This document shows, piece by piece, positions 1 through 5,368 of a stretch of DNA of 6,413 nucleotides. The notes under the pieces were generated by a model. That model made no database searches and had not been told where the DNA came from. It was given only the letters and a program-made list of their open reading frames with translations. Made by a program: the position numbers and the translations under genes. This DNA comes from Pseudomonadota bacterium (GTDB lineage Bacteria; Pseudomonadota; Gammaproteobacteria; GRL18). The stretch is from positions 1 through 6,413 of the forward strand of contig DAOVUE010000094.1 of NCBI GenBank assembly GCA_030632745.1, given 5' to 3'. Every line of letters begins with the position of its first letter. The stretch's first letter is position 1.

Positions 1-130
1 AAATAGGTAGGCTATTCATGTGACTTCATGCCTTGAATAGTAGCTCTCTCAACTGCCTAAAATCCAGCATTTCCAAGTAGTTTGGGCATTATGTCTATAA
101 AATTAAATACTTCAATCGGCTAAAAACTAG
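1..130. other. Non-coding stretch with small stem-loops, no gene recognised
   Basis: All three plus-strand frames are closed early, and the minus strand offers only a few codons at a time. Three small inverted repeats are visible: a 7-bp stem (12-18 with 34-40), an 8-bp stem with one G-U pair (54-61 with 81-88), and a 5-bp stem with a 5-base loop (118-122 with 128-132). None has a following T-run on either strand, so none is called a terminator. Together with the foldback element to its right, this makes up the 310 bp beyond the 3' end of rlmE. Confidence 0.5.
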
Positions 131-300
131 CCCTTAGGGACTTGGCATTTATTAAAGTACCAACCTTGCTGGTTTATTTTACGCCCTCCAAAGTTGCTGC
201 TTTGGCCACATAGCTCACTATGCAACCAAAACAGCAACTTTGGAGGACAAAAAATCTCCTGTGCAATTTTGGTACTTGTGTTTTGCCAAGTCCCTTAAGT
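131..300. repeat. Large nested inverted repeat (foldback, MITE-like) downstream of rlmE
   Basis: About 165 bp folds back on itself with nested arms, all read directly: 136-146 with 285-295 (11 bp), 155-163 with 269-277 (9 bp), 166-169 with 263-266 (4 bp), 185-199 with 232-246 (15 bp, perfect), 201-205 with 226-230 (5 bp), and 209-213 with 218-222 (5 bp) closing a 4-base loop. The remaining unpaired strip pairs T-rich with A-rich sequence. If the ends are GGGACTTGGC (137-146) and its complement (285-294), both sides are flanked by TTA (134-136 and 295-297), which could be a 3-bp target duplication. There is no coding capacity. It could be a non-autonomous transposon remnant or a strong RNA hairpin ending the rlmE transcript. 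The inverted repeat is certain; the mobile origin is inference. Confidence 0.8.
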
Positions 301-310
301 TGCTAACAAT

Positions 311-931
311 CTAAGCTTTAAAACCTTTTGCCAGCAGATAAACTTCTGCTGAACGGGTTCTTGAAGCATCGGGTTTACGCGTTATCACTTTTTGATAGCG
401 TTGTCTCAGCTCGGCTAATAAAGGCTGAAAACCTTCACCCTGGAAGATCTTCATCAATAGCGTGCCGCCAGGCTTAAGCACCTGATCGGCCAAATCAATT
501 GCTAATTCAAGTAAATAGATACTTTTAGGCTGATCAACAGCCTTTACTCCTGTAATATTGGGTGCCATATCTGAAATTACAAGATCTATCGGCTCATTAT
601 TTACCATAGCCAGTAATTCATTTAAAACAACTTCTTCCTGAAAATCACCCAGCACAAATTCAACCTGAGCCAATTGCTCCATAGGCAGAATATCCAGGGC
701 AACCACTTTTCCCTTAGCGCCTACAAATTGGCGGGCAACCTGGGACCAGCCTCCGGGTGCCGCACCCAAATCAACCACATTCATACCGGGTTTAATAATT
801 TTATCTTTTTCCTGGATTTGCAGCAGCTTATAGGCAGCACGGGAACGATAACCTTCCTGCTGTGATTTTAAGACATATTGATCCTTAAAATGCTCCTGTA
901 ACCAGGCAGAACTGCTTTTGCTCCGAGCCAT
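311..931 (-). CDS. rlmE: 23S rRNA (uridine-2552-2'-O)-methyltransferase RlmE (FtsJ/RrmJ)
   Basis: A cytoplasmic SAM-dependent enzyme that methylates the 2'-O of U2552 in the A-loop of 23S rRNA late in 50S assembly. The 206-residue product is close to the E. coli length of 209. The Rossmann SAM motif VDLGAAPGGWSQ lies at 53-64. The catalytic set known from E. coli (K38, D124, K164, E199) appears here with a constant shift of three, as K35, D121 (in SDMAPN), K161 and E196; D80 matches the SAM-binding D83. The ATG at 929-931 gives the full family N-terminus; a modest AGGG lies 10 bases upstream. It is divergent from yhbY, as in E. coli. In E. coli ftsH follows rlmE, but here the gene is followed by the foldback element and no ftsH start is seen. 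The stop is TAG. Confidence 0.96.
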   Translation of the reverse strand: MARSKSSSAWLQEHFKDQYVLKSQQEGYRSRAAYKLLQIQEKDKIIKPGMNVVDLGAAPGGWSQVARQFVGAKGKVVALDILPMEQLAQVEFVLGDFQEEVVLNELLAMVNNEPIDLVISDMAPNITGVKAVDQPKSIYLLELAIDLADQVLKPGGTLLMKIFQGEGFQPLLAELRQRYQKVITRKPDASRTRSAEVYLLAKGFKA

Positions 932-985
932 TAGTAAACTACCCTAATCCATGTCTTAATAATAATTTCTATGTAATAAACCGCT

Positions 986-991
986 ATTTTA
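986..991 (-). promoter_or_regulatory. Candidate -10 box for rlmE (TAAAAT)
   Basis: On the minus strand, TAAAAT matches the sigma-70 -10 consensus at five of six positions and lies about 55 bp before the rlmE start codon. No good -35 hexamer sits 17 bp upstream; the position expected for one falls inside the dyad at 990-1018. This is a motif-level guess. Confidence 0.3.
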
Positions 992-1018
992 CCGTGAAAC
1001 CCTGTTTCATACACGGTA
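990..1018. promoter_or_regulatory. Dyad between divergent rlmE and yhbY, possible shared operator
   Basis: TACCGT (990-995) pairs with ACGGTA (1013-1018), and GAAAC (996-1000) pairs with GTTTC (1004-1008) around a CCT loop. Alternatively the DNA half-sites can be read as TACCGTG and CACGGTA, 7 bp each, 15 bp apart. The left half-site touches the candidate rlmE -10 and the right half-site overlaps the yhbY -10. A protein bound here would cover both promoters. No regulator family is recognised from the half-site. The dyad is seen directly; its function is inferred. Confidence 0.5.
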
Positions 1019-1022
1019 TAAT
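994..1022 (+). promoter_or_regulatory. Candidate sigma-70 promoter for yhbY-xseA
   Basis: A perfect -10 hexamer TATAAT lies at 1017-1022. Exactly 17 bp upstream is GTGAAA (994-999), which matches the -35 consensus at four of six positions. Transcription would begin near 1029 and give a leader of about 30 bases before the yhbY start codon. The dyad at 990-1018 spans the -35 and the spacer. Confidence 0.55.
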
Positions 1023-1060
1023 TGCCTGTTTTTATCAAAGAATTTACTAATGAGTCCATT

Positions 1061-1357
1061 ATGCCACTAAATAATAAACAAATCCGCTTCCTACGTGCCT
1101 CGGCACATTCCTTAAAACCTGTAGTATTAATCGGCAGCGCAGGACTCACAGATAATATCATAAATGAAATTAATCAGGCTTTGGATGACCATGAACTGAT
1201 TAAAGTCCGGGTCAATGCGGATAACAGGGATGACAAAAAAGAAATGATTGAAAAAATTTATCGCTCTACCGAATCAGAACAGGTTCAAACCATTGGGCAT
1301 ATTGCTGTTTTTTATCGCCGCAACAAGAAAAACCCCCGTATTGAATTACCAAAATAG
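1061..1357 (+). CDS. yhbY: Ribosome assembly RNA-binding protein YhbY (CRM domain)
   Basis: A small cytoplasmic RNA-binding protein of the CRM family that associates with pre-50S particles; its exact role in assembly is not settled. The 98-residue product matches the usual length of about 97. The family pattern is clear: an N-terminal helix, then LKPVVLIGSAGLT (18-30) containing the GxxG loop (G25-S-A-G28), then HELIKVRV (44-51), and a terminal strand with VFYRRNK (83-89). The ATG at 1061 was chosen because it aligns with the E. coli start. An in-frame TTG at 1022 would add 13 residues but overlaps the -10 box. The ribosome binding site is weak (TGAG, 6 bases before ATG). Divergent from rlmE and 3 bp before xseA. 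Confidence 0.95.
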   Translation: MPLNNKQIRFLRASAHSLKPVVLIGSAGLTDNIINEINQALDDHELIKVRVNADNRDDKKEMIEKIYRSTESEQVQTIGHIAVFYRRNKKNPRIELPK

Positions 1358-1360
1358 TCA

Positions 1361-2713
1361 ATGAACAACACTTCCAATGCCAATATTCTTTCTGTTTCTG
1401 AATTCGTACGCAATGTAAAAAGTGTATTAGAGTACAATTTTCCAGCGGTTTGGGTAGCGGGAGAAATATCTAATCTTGCCATGCCGCGCTCCGGGCACTG
1501 GTATTTTACCCTAAAGGATGATCAGGGGCAGGTACGTTGTGCCATGTTTCGACAAAGCAATCAACGCCTGAATTTTAGACCTGAAGAAGGCAGTCAGGTT
1601 CTGGTCAGGGCTCGCGTCAGCCTATATGAAGCCCGGGGAGACTTTCAACTCATTGTTGATAGTATGGAAGATGCCGGTGTTGGTGCATTACAAAGAGCCT
1701 ACGAGGAATTAAAAAACAAATTACAAACCCAGGGGCTGTTTGATCAGCAGCATAAAAAACCACTGCCTGAAATACCCCGCTGTGCAGGTATCATTACCTC
1801 CGCAACCGGGGCTGCATTACATGACATTTTAAATGTGCTGAAGCGCCGTTTTCCATCACTGCCTATTATCATTTATCCTGCCCAGGTACAGGGTGAACAA
1901 GCTCCTGAACAACTTATTCATGCTCTAAAACAGGCACAGGAGCACGCTGTATGTGATGTATTAATTATTGGTCGCGGCGGCGGCTCCATTGAAGACTTGT
2001 GGGCATTCAATAATGAAGCACTGGCTCGGGCTGTTTATCAGTGCAGTATCCCGATTATCAGTTCAGTGGGACATGAAATTGATTTTACTATTTGTGATTT
2101 TGTTGCAGATGTCCGGGCTGCAACCCCTTCTGCAGCCGCTGAATTAATCAGTCCTGATCAAGTTGAATGGAGCAACAGGCTGTCAGGAATAGAAAATCGT
2201 TTAAAGCAATTAATAAACCAGCAGATTTCATCATACCAGCAGCAATTGCAATGGCAGCAGAAACGCCTCAAACATCCCGGTCGGGCTCTGGAGGAAATAT
2301 CACAGCGTATTGATGATTTTTCAACACGAATGGAGCAATCCATAAGAGTGCAGCTGCAGTTTCGCCATGAAAAAGTACTGACTCTGGGTGCCAGGTTAGA
2401 GCAGCATTCCCCTGTCCATCTATTGACTCAGAAAACAGAACAGCTGAATTATCTGCATCAGCGTCTGCAGCACAGCCTGCAATCTTATATTGAACAACGC
2501 CAGCACAAACTGGCATCACTGGCCAGAGAAATGGATGCCTATAGTCCTCTCACGACATTAGGGCGAGGTTATACACTGGTCAAAAATGAACACAATGAAT
2601 TGATTAAGTCAGGTTCTCAACTCAAAGTGGGGCAAAAACTGCAATTATTTTTTGCACAGGATCAGGCTTTAGTCAAAGTCGAGGAATTAAAACACAAAGC
2701 CCATAGCCCATAG
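1361..2713 (+). CDS. xseA: Exodeoxyribonuclease VII large subunit XseA
   Basis: Catalytic subunit of exonuclease VII, a cytoplasmic enzyme that degrades single-stranded DNA from both ends to oligonucleotides and takes part in repair. It works with several copies of the small subunit XseB, not in this window. The 450-residue product is near the E. coli length (456). Residues 9-105 form the N-terminal OB-fold (HWYFTLKD at 46-53). The catalytic domain follows, with ITSATGAALHDIL (145-157), GRGGGSIEDLWAFN (204-217) and SSVGHEIDF (234-242). The four residues reported essential in E. coli, D155, R205, H238 and D241, are all at identical positions. Residues 270-390 are Q-rich and helical, as expected for the coiled-coil part, and GRGYTLV (401-407) begins the C-terminal segment. 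The start is 3 bp after the yhbY stop with no clear ribosome binding site, suggesting translational coupling. Confidence 0.97.
   Translation: MNNTSNANILSVSEFVRNVKSVLEYNFPAVWVAGEISNLAMPRSGHWYFTLKDDQGQVRCAMFRQSNQRLNFRPEEGSQVLVRARVSLYEARGDFQLIVDSMEDAGVGALQRAYEELKNKLQTQGLFDQQHKKPLPEIPRCAGIITSATGAALHDILNVLKRRFPSLPIIIYPAQVQGEQAPEQLIHALKQAQEHAVCDVLIIGRGGGSIEDLWAFNNEALARAVYQCSIPIISSVGHEIDFTICDFVADVRAATPSAAAELISPDQVEWSNRLSGIENRLKQLINQQISSYQQQLQWQQKRLKHPGRALEEISQRIDDFSTRMEQSIRVQLQFRHEKVLTLGARLEQHSPVHLLTQKTEQLNYLHQRLQHSLQSYIEQRQHKLASLAREMDAYSPLTTLGRGYTLVKNEHNELIKSGSQLKVGQKLQLFFAQDQALVKVEELKHKAHSP
2699..2712 (+). repeat. 7-bp tandem duplication GCCCATA at the xseA stop codon
   Basis: GCCCATA occurs twice head to tail and the second copy contains most of the TAG stop at 2711-2713. 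A third CCCATA is at 2721-2726. With one unit removed the frame would continue through 2745 or so before a TGA, so the unit number sets the last residues of XseA. Confidence 0.7.
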
Positions 2714-2890
2714 CTCAGAACCCATAATACGATTAAATTTTGAAACAAATGGCTGAAGATGCTTTTCACTATTATTAAAATAACCGCTAAAACGCTGTAT
2801 AACTTCCCTATATTCTAATATACCAAAGCACTAAAATTCCTGTACCCCCTGTCCTCACTGGCATTCAAAAAAATCTATTTTTTGTTGAAA

Positions 2891-2906
2891 AAAAAAGTAC
2901 TTTTTT
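2891..2906. repeat. 16-bp perfect palindrome in an A/T tract
   Basis: Six A, then GTAC flanked to read AAAAAAGT followed by its exact complement ACTTTTTT, with no spacer. It lies inside a longer A/T-rich run (2868-2910) upstream of the nrdJa promoter candidates. Such tracts bend DNA and can act as upstream promoter elements; a role here is only a guess. Confidence 0.5.
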
Positions 2907-2919
2907 ATCTGAAAAACAC

Positions 2920-2948
2920 TTGATATTCTCCGGACAAAAACTTACGAT
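2920..2948 (+). promoter_or_regulatory. Candidate distal promoter for nrdJa
   Basis: TTGATA (2920-2925; five of six matches except the fifth base) is followed after 17 bp by TACGAT (2943-2948; four of six). Transcription would start near 2955, just before the first NrdR-like box, so a bound repressor would block clearance. It competes with the proximal candidate at 3003-3031. Confidence 0.35.
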
Positions 2949-2960
2949 TAAGCCACAGAA

Positions 2961-2976
2961 ACACAACATCTAGTGT
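2961..2976. promoter_or_regulatory. NrdR box 1
   Basis: ACACAACATCTAGTGT matches the known NrdR consensus acaCwAtATaTwGtgt at 14 of 16 positions, including the outer ACAC/GTGT half-sites. NrdR is the zinc-finger/ATP-cone repressor that controls ribonucleotide reductase operons in most bacteria and senses ATP/dATP. Its paired partner is at 2993-3008, 32 bp away centre to centre. Confidence 0.8.
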
Positions 2977-2992
2977 TAAAAAAACAAATAAC

Positions 2993-3008
2993 ACACTAAA
3001 TATTGAAA
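2993..3008. promoter_or_regulatory. NrdR box 2
   Basis: ACACTAAATATTGAAA matches the NrdR consensus at 12 of 16 positions; the central ten bases CwAtATaTwG match at nine. Only the right outer half-site is degenerate, and that part doubles as a TTGAAA -35-like hexamer. The 32-bp spacing from box 1 is about three helical turns, the arrangement typical for cooperative NrdR binding. Confidence 0.75.
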
Positions 3009-3031
3009 AGTATCTCGAAAATTCAAATAGT
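3003..3031 (+). promoter_or_regulatory. Candidate proximal promoter for nrdJa
   Basis: TTGAAA (3003-3008; five of six) and AATAGT (3026-3031; four of six) are separated by 17 bp, with a start expected near 3038 and an 80-base leader. The -35 lies within NrdR box 2, so repressor binding would exclude RNA polymerase directly. Confidence 0.4.
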
Positions 3032-3062
3032 TAATAAAGGTTCTTTTCTCAGTACATGAGCC

Positions 3063-3086
3063 AGCTTTTAAAACAAAGCTTTTAAA
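3063..3086 (+). repeat. 10-bp direct repeat AGCTTTTAAA in the nrdJa leader
   Basis: AGCTTTTAAA occurs at 3063-3072 and 3077-3086, a 14-bp period, 31 bp before the nrdJa start codon. No function is recognised. Confidence 0.5.
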
Positions 3087-3117
3087 CCTAAGCATTTCAC
3101 CCAGAGACCTATTAGTA

Positions 3118-5268
3118 ATGACAGCACAATTACACGCCGTACCCAATTCTGTAATAGAAATTCCTCTTCAAAGTGCCTCTTTAGATATTTGGGATACAAA
3201 ATACCGTTTAAAAACTAAAGATGGTGATGCCATTGACGAAAACATTGATGCAACATATCAACGAGTTGCCAAAGCTCTTGCCGATGTAGAGCAGGGAAAA
3301 AAGCATCAGAAAAAATATTATAAAGAATTTTTATGGGCATTACGTCAGGGTGTCATTCCTGCCGGCCGCATTATTTCCAATGCCGGAGCACAGGCACACA
3401 AGCCCGCAACTTCTACTATCAACTGTACGGTTTCCGGAGCTGTCAATGATTCCATGGATGATATTTTAGCTAAAGTACATGAAGCAGGTCTGACACTTAA
3501 GGCTGGCTGTGGTATTGGTTATGAATTTTCAACTTTACGTCCCAGAAATGCTTATGTCTCAGGCGCCGGAGCTTACACCTCAGGTCCACTTTCCTTTATG
3601 GATATTTACGACAAAATGTGTTTTACCGTCTCTTCCGCCGGCGGTCGCCGGGGCGCTCAAATGGCCACCTTTGATATTGGTCATCCGGATGTGATTGATT
3701 TTATTCGTGCTAAACGTGAAGCTGGTCGCTTACGTCAGTTTAATTTATCTTTATTGATCACCACAGAATTTGTAGAAGCTGTCAAAAATGACGGCAGCTG
3801 GCGTCTTTCTTTTCCGATCACTGAAAAAGAAATCAAATTGGATAATATTGATATCAATAATGCCGAACAGGTTATCTGGCGCGATCTGCCCAATAAAAAT
3901 GATTATATTGTCAATAACGATGGTCTGGTTGCCTGTCGTATAACAAGAACATTACAGGCACGCCGTTTGTGGGATATTATTATGTCTTCCACCTACGACT
4001 ATGCAGAGCCCGGTTTTATTCTTATTGACAAGGTCAACGAGATGAACAACAACTGGTTTTGTGAAAACATTCGCGCCACTAACCCATGCGGGGAACAGCC
4101 ATTACCGCCTTATGGCAGCTGCTTATTAGGCTCAATTAATCTCACCCGTTTTGTGGAAAAACCTTTTACCTCTGAAGCCAGTTTCGACTGGGATACTTAT
4201 CGTAAAACTATCGGTATTTTTACTCGCATGTTAGATAATGTAGTAGAAATCAATGGTCTGCCATTAGAACAGCAGCGCAAAGAAATTACCAGTAAACGCC
4301 GCCACGGTATGGGCTATCTCGGACTGGGTTCCACCTGCACCATGCTTGGCATGAAATATGGTGATGAGAATTCATTAGTATTAACCGAAGATATCACTAA
4401 GGTCCTGGCCATTGAAGGCTGGAAAGCAGGCCTGGAACTCGCTAAAGAAAAAGGTTCTGCCCCTATTATGGAGCAAATGTTTACTATAACAGGTGAAATG
4501 CTGCATAAACGCCCGGAAATGCTGACCGATGGTTTAAAACTGGGAGATGAGATTCCAGGTAAAGTGCTGCACGCAAAATACAGTCGTTATATGCAGCAAT
4601 TGGCTAAAGAAGAACCTGAGTTAGTCGATGCACTGGCAAAGTCTGGTGCACGCTTTACTCACCATAGTTCTATTGCACCCACAGGTACTATTTCGTTATC
4701 CCTGGCCAATAACGCCAGTAATGGAATTGAGCCCAGTTTTGCACATCACTATTCTCGTAATGTGATCCGTGAAGGAAAAAAGAGCAAAGAAAAAGTCAAT
4801 GTCTTTTCTTTTGAATTATTAGCTTATCGTGAAATGGTCAATGCCAATGCAATGCCTTATTCAGACAAGGAAGAGGAGCAGTTACCTGATTATTTCATTA
4901 CTGCAGACAGCATCTCACCTAAGCAGCATGTTGATGTGCAGGCAGCGGCACAAAAATGGATTGACTCATCCATCTCAAAGACAGCTAATGTACCTACGGA
5001 TTACCCTTATGAGGATTTTAAGGATATTTATGAATATGCTTATGATAAGGGCCTGAAAGGTTGTACCACATTCCGTTTTAATCCGGAAGCATTCCAGGGC
5101 GTATTAGTCAAAGAATCCGATCTTGAAAACACTACTTATGAATTTACTCTGGAAGACGGTGAAACCGTCGAATTAAAAGGTAATGAAGAAGTTGAATATG
5201 ATGGTGAAACCCATACGGCAGCCAATCTCTTTGATGCACTGAAAGAAGGCTACTACGGAAAATTTTAG
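3118..5268 (+). CDS. nrdJa: Class II (adenosylcobalamin-dependent) ribonucleotide reductase, catalytic subunit NrdJa
   Basis: Reduces ribonucleotides to deoxyribonucleotides in the cytoplasm, using adenosylcobalamin to make the active-site thiyl radical, so no oxygen-dependent R2 partner is needed. The 716 residues hold the ten-stranded barrel. The active-site signature NPCGE (322-326) gives N322, radical cysteine C324 and E326; the redox pair is C103 (in NCTVSG) and C335 (in GSCLLGSIN). C324 to C335 is 11 residues, the spacing I recall for Thermotoga NrdJ. KAGCGIGYEFSTLRP (128-142), GGRRGA (175-180), the phosphate loop PTGTIS (521-526) and KGCTTFR (647-653) are class II features. No N-terminal ATP-cone is evident, so overall activity may not respond to dATP. 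The chain ends after an acidic tail (675-716) and lacks the C-terminal cysteine domain, which is in nrdJb. The start ATG has a weak AGAGA site 10 bases upstream. Confidence 0.93.
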   Translation: MTAQLHAVPNSVIEIPLQSASLDIWDTKYRLKTKDGDAIDENIDATYQRVAKALADVEQGKKHQKKYYKEFLWALRQGVIPAGRIISNAGAQAHKPATSTINCTVSGAVNDSMDDILAKVHEAGLTLKAGCGIGYEFSTLRPRNAYVSGAGAYTSGPLSFMDIYDKMCFTVSSAGGRRGAQMATFDIGHPDVIDFIRAKREAGRLRQFNLSLLITTEFVEAVKNDGSWRLSFPITEKEIKLDNIDINNAEQVIWRDLPNKNDYIVNNDGLVACRITRTLQARRLWDIIMSSTYDYAEPGFILIDKVNEMNNNWFCENIRATNPCGEQPLPPYGSCLLGSINLTRFVEKPFTSEASFDWDTYRKTIGIFTRMLDNVVEINGLPLEQQRKEITSKRRHGMGYLGLGSTCTMLGMKYGDENSLVLTEDITKVLAIEGWKAGLELAKEKGSAPIMEQMFTITGEMLHKRPEMLTDGLKLGDEIPGKVLHAKYSRYMQQLAKEEPELVDALAKSGARFTHHSSIAPTGTISLSLANNASNGIEPSFAHHYSRNVIREGKKSKEKVNVFSFELLAYREMVNANAMPYSDKEEEQLPDYFITADSISPKQHVDVQAAAQKWIDSSISKTANVPTDYPYEDFKDIYEYAYDKGLKGCTTFRFNPEAFQGVLVKESDLENTTYEFTLEDGETVELKGNEEVEYDGETHTAANLFDALKEGYYGKF

Positions 5269-5310
5269 CACACTGTAAATTTATACATAAAGCATATAAG
5301 AATAAACAGG

Positions 5311-5350
5311 CCTGGAGCCAAATGTCTTTAGCATTTGCTTCCAGCCCAGG
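5311..5350 (+). other. Intercistronic hairpin between nrdJa and nrdJb
   Basis: CTGGA (5312-5316) pairs with TCCAG (5340-5344), then a G-U pair, one C-C mismatch, and CAAATG (5319-5324) with CATTTG (5332-5337) close a 7-base loop TCTTTAG. CCTGG (5311-5315) can instead pair with CCAGG (5346-5350), giving an alternative base. There is no T-run after the stem, so it does not look like an intrinsic terminator. The nrdJb ribosome binding site (AAAGG, 5355-5359) lies just outside. It may protect or process the mRNA, or tune the subunit ratio. Confidence 0.7.
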
Positions 5351-5368
5351 ACTTAAAGGTTATAAACC

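Larger units (their letters stand above)
2714..3117. other. 404-bp AT-rich intergenic region upstream of nrdJa
   Basis: No gene is supported. The first 100 bp after xseA contain no GC-rich hairpin with a T-run, so no terminator for yhbY-xseA is called. Visible items are a TATATT-CT-AATATA dyad (2809-2822), an A/T foldback (2864-2889), a 16-bp perfect palindrome (2891-2906), two NrdR-like boxes (2961-2976, 2993-3008), two candidate promoters and a 10-bp direct repeat (3063-3086). A weak extra promoter-like pair, TTAAAA (2775-2780) and TATAAC (2798-2803) with a 17-bp spacer, is also present. I see no cobalamin riboswitch. Confidence 0.6.

Noticed and set aside
1..19. Minus-strand ATG at 17-19 running off the left edge
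   Set aside because: Only six codons are visible and they do not match the start of FtsH; too short to support a gene.
674..865. Plus-strand open frame inside rlmE
   Set aside because: Antisense shadow of a strongly supported gene, with no recognisable domain.
1022..1060. TTG at 1022 as an earlier start of yhbY
   Set aside because: It would add 13 residues absent from E. coli YhbY, and it overlaps the perfect -10 box upstream of the expected transcription start.
931..1161. Minus-strand open frame across the rlmE-yhbY spacer into yhbY
   Set aside because: No family resemblance; it lies opposite the well-supported yhbY and crosses the promoter region.
2158..2519. Two overlapping minus-strand open frames inside xseA
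   Set aside because: Shadows of the xseA coding sequence with low-complexity composition and no domain.
3056..3085. Nine-codon leader frame upstream of nrdJa
   Set aside because: The nearest AAAGG is 15 bases away, the codons show no regulatory bias, and such a short frame is expected by chance.
2714..3117. Cobalamin riboswitch upstream of the B12-dependent reductase
   Set aside because: No recognisable B12 box or GC-rich multi-branched fold; the region is mostly A/T tracts. An AGCCACAG at 2951-2958 is not enough.
4829..5056. Alternative-frame open frame inside nrdJa
   Set aside because: Same strand, other frame, lying wholly inside conserved reductase coding sequence.
5311..5350. Intrinsic terminator between nrdJa and nrdJb
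   Set aside because: The stem has no T-run after it on the plus strand, and the two gene products are expected to be needed together.
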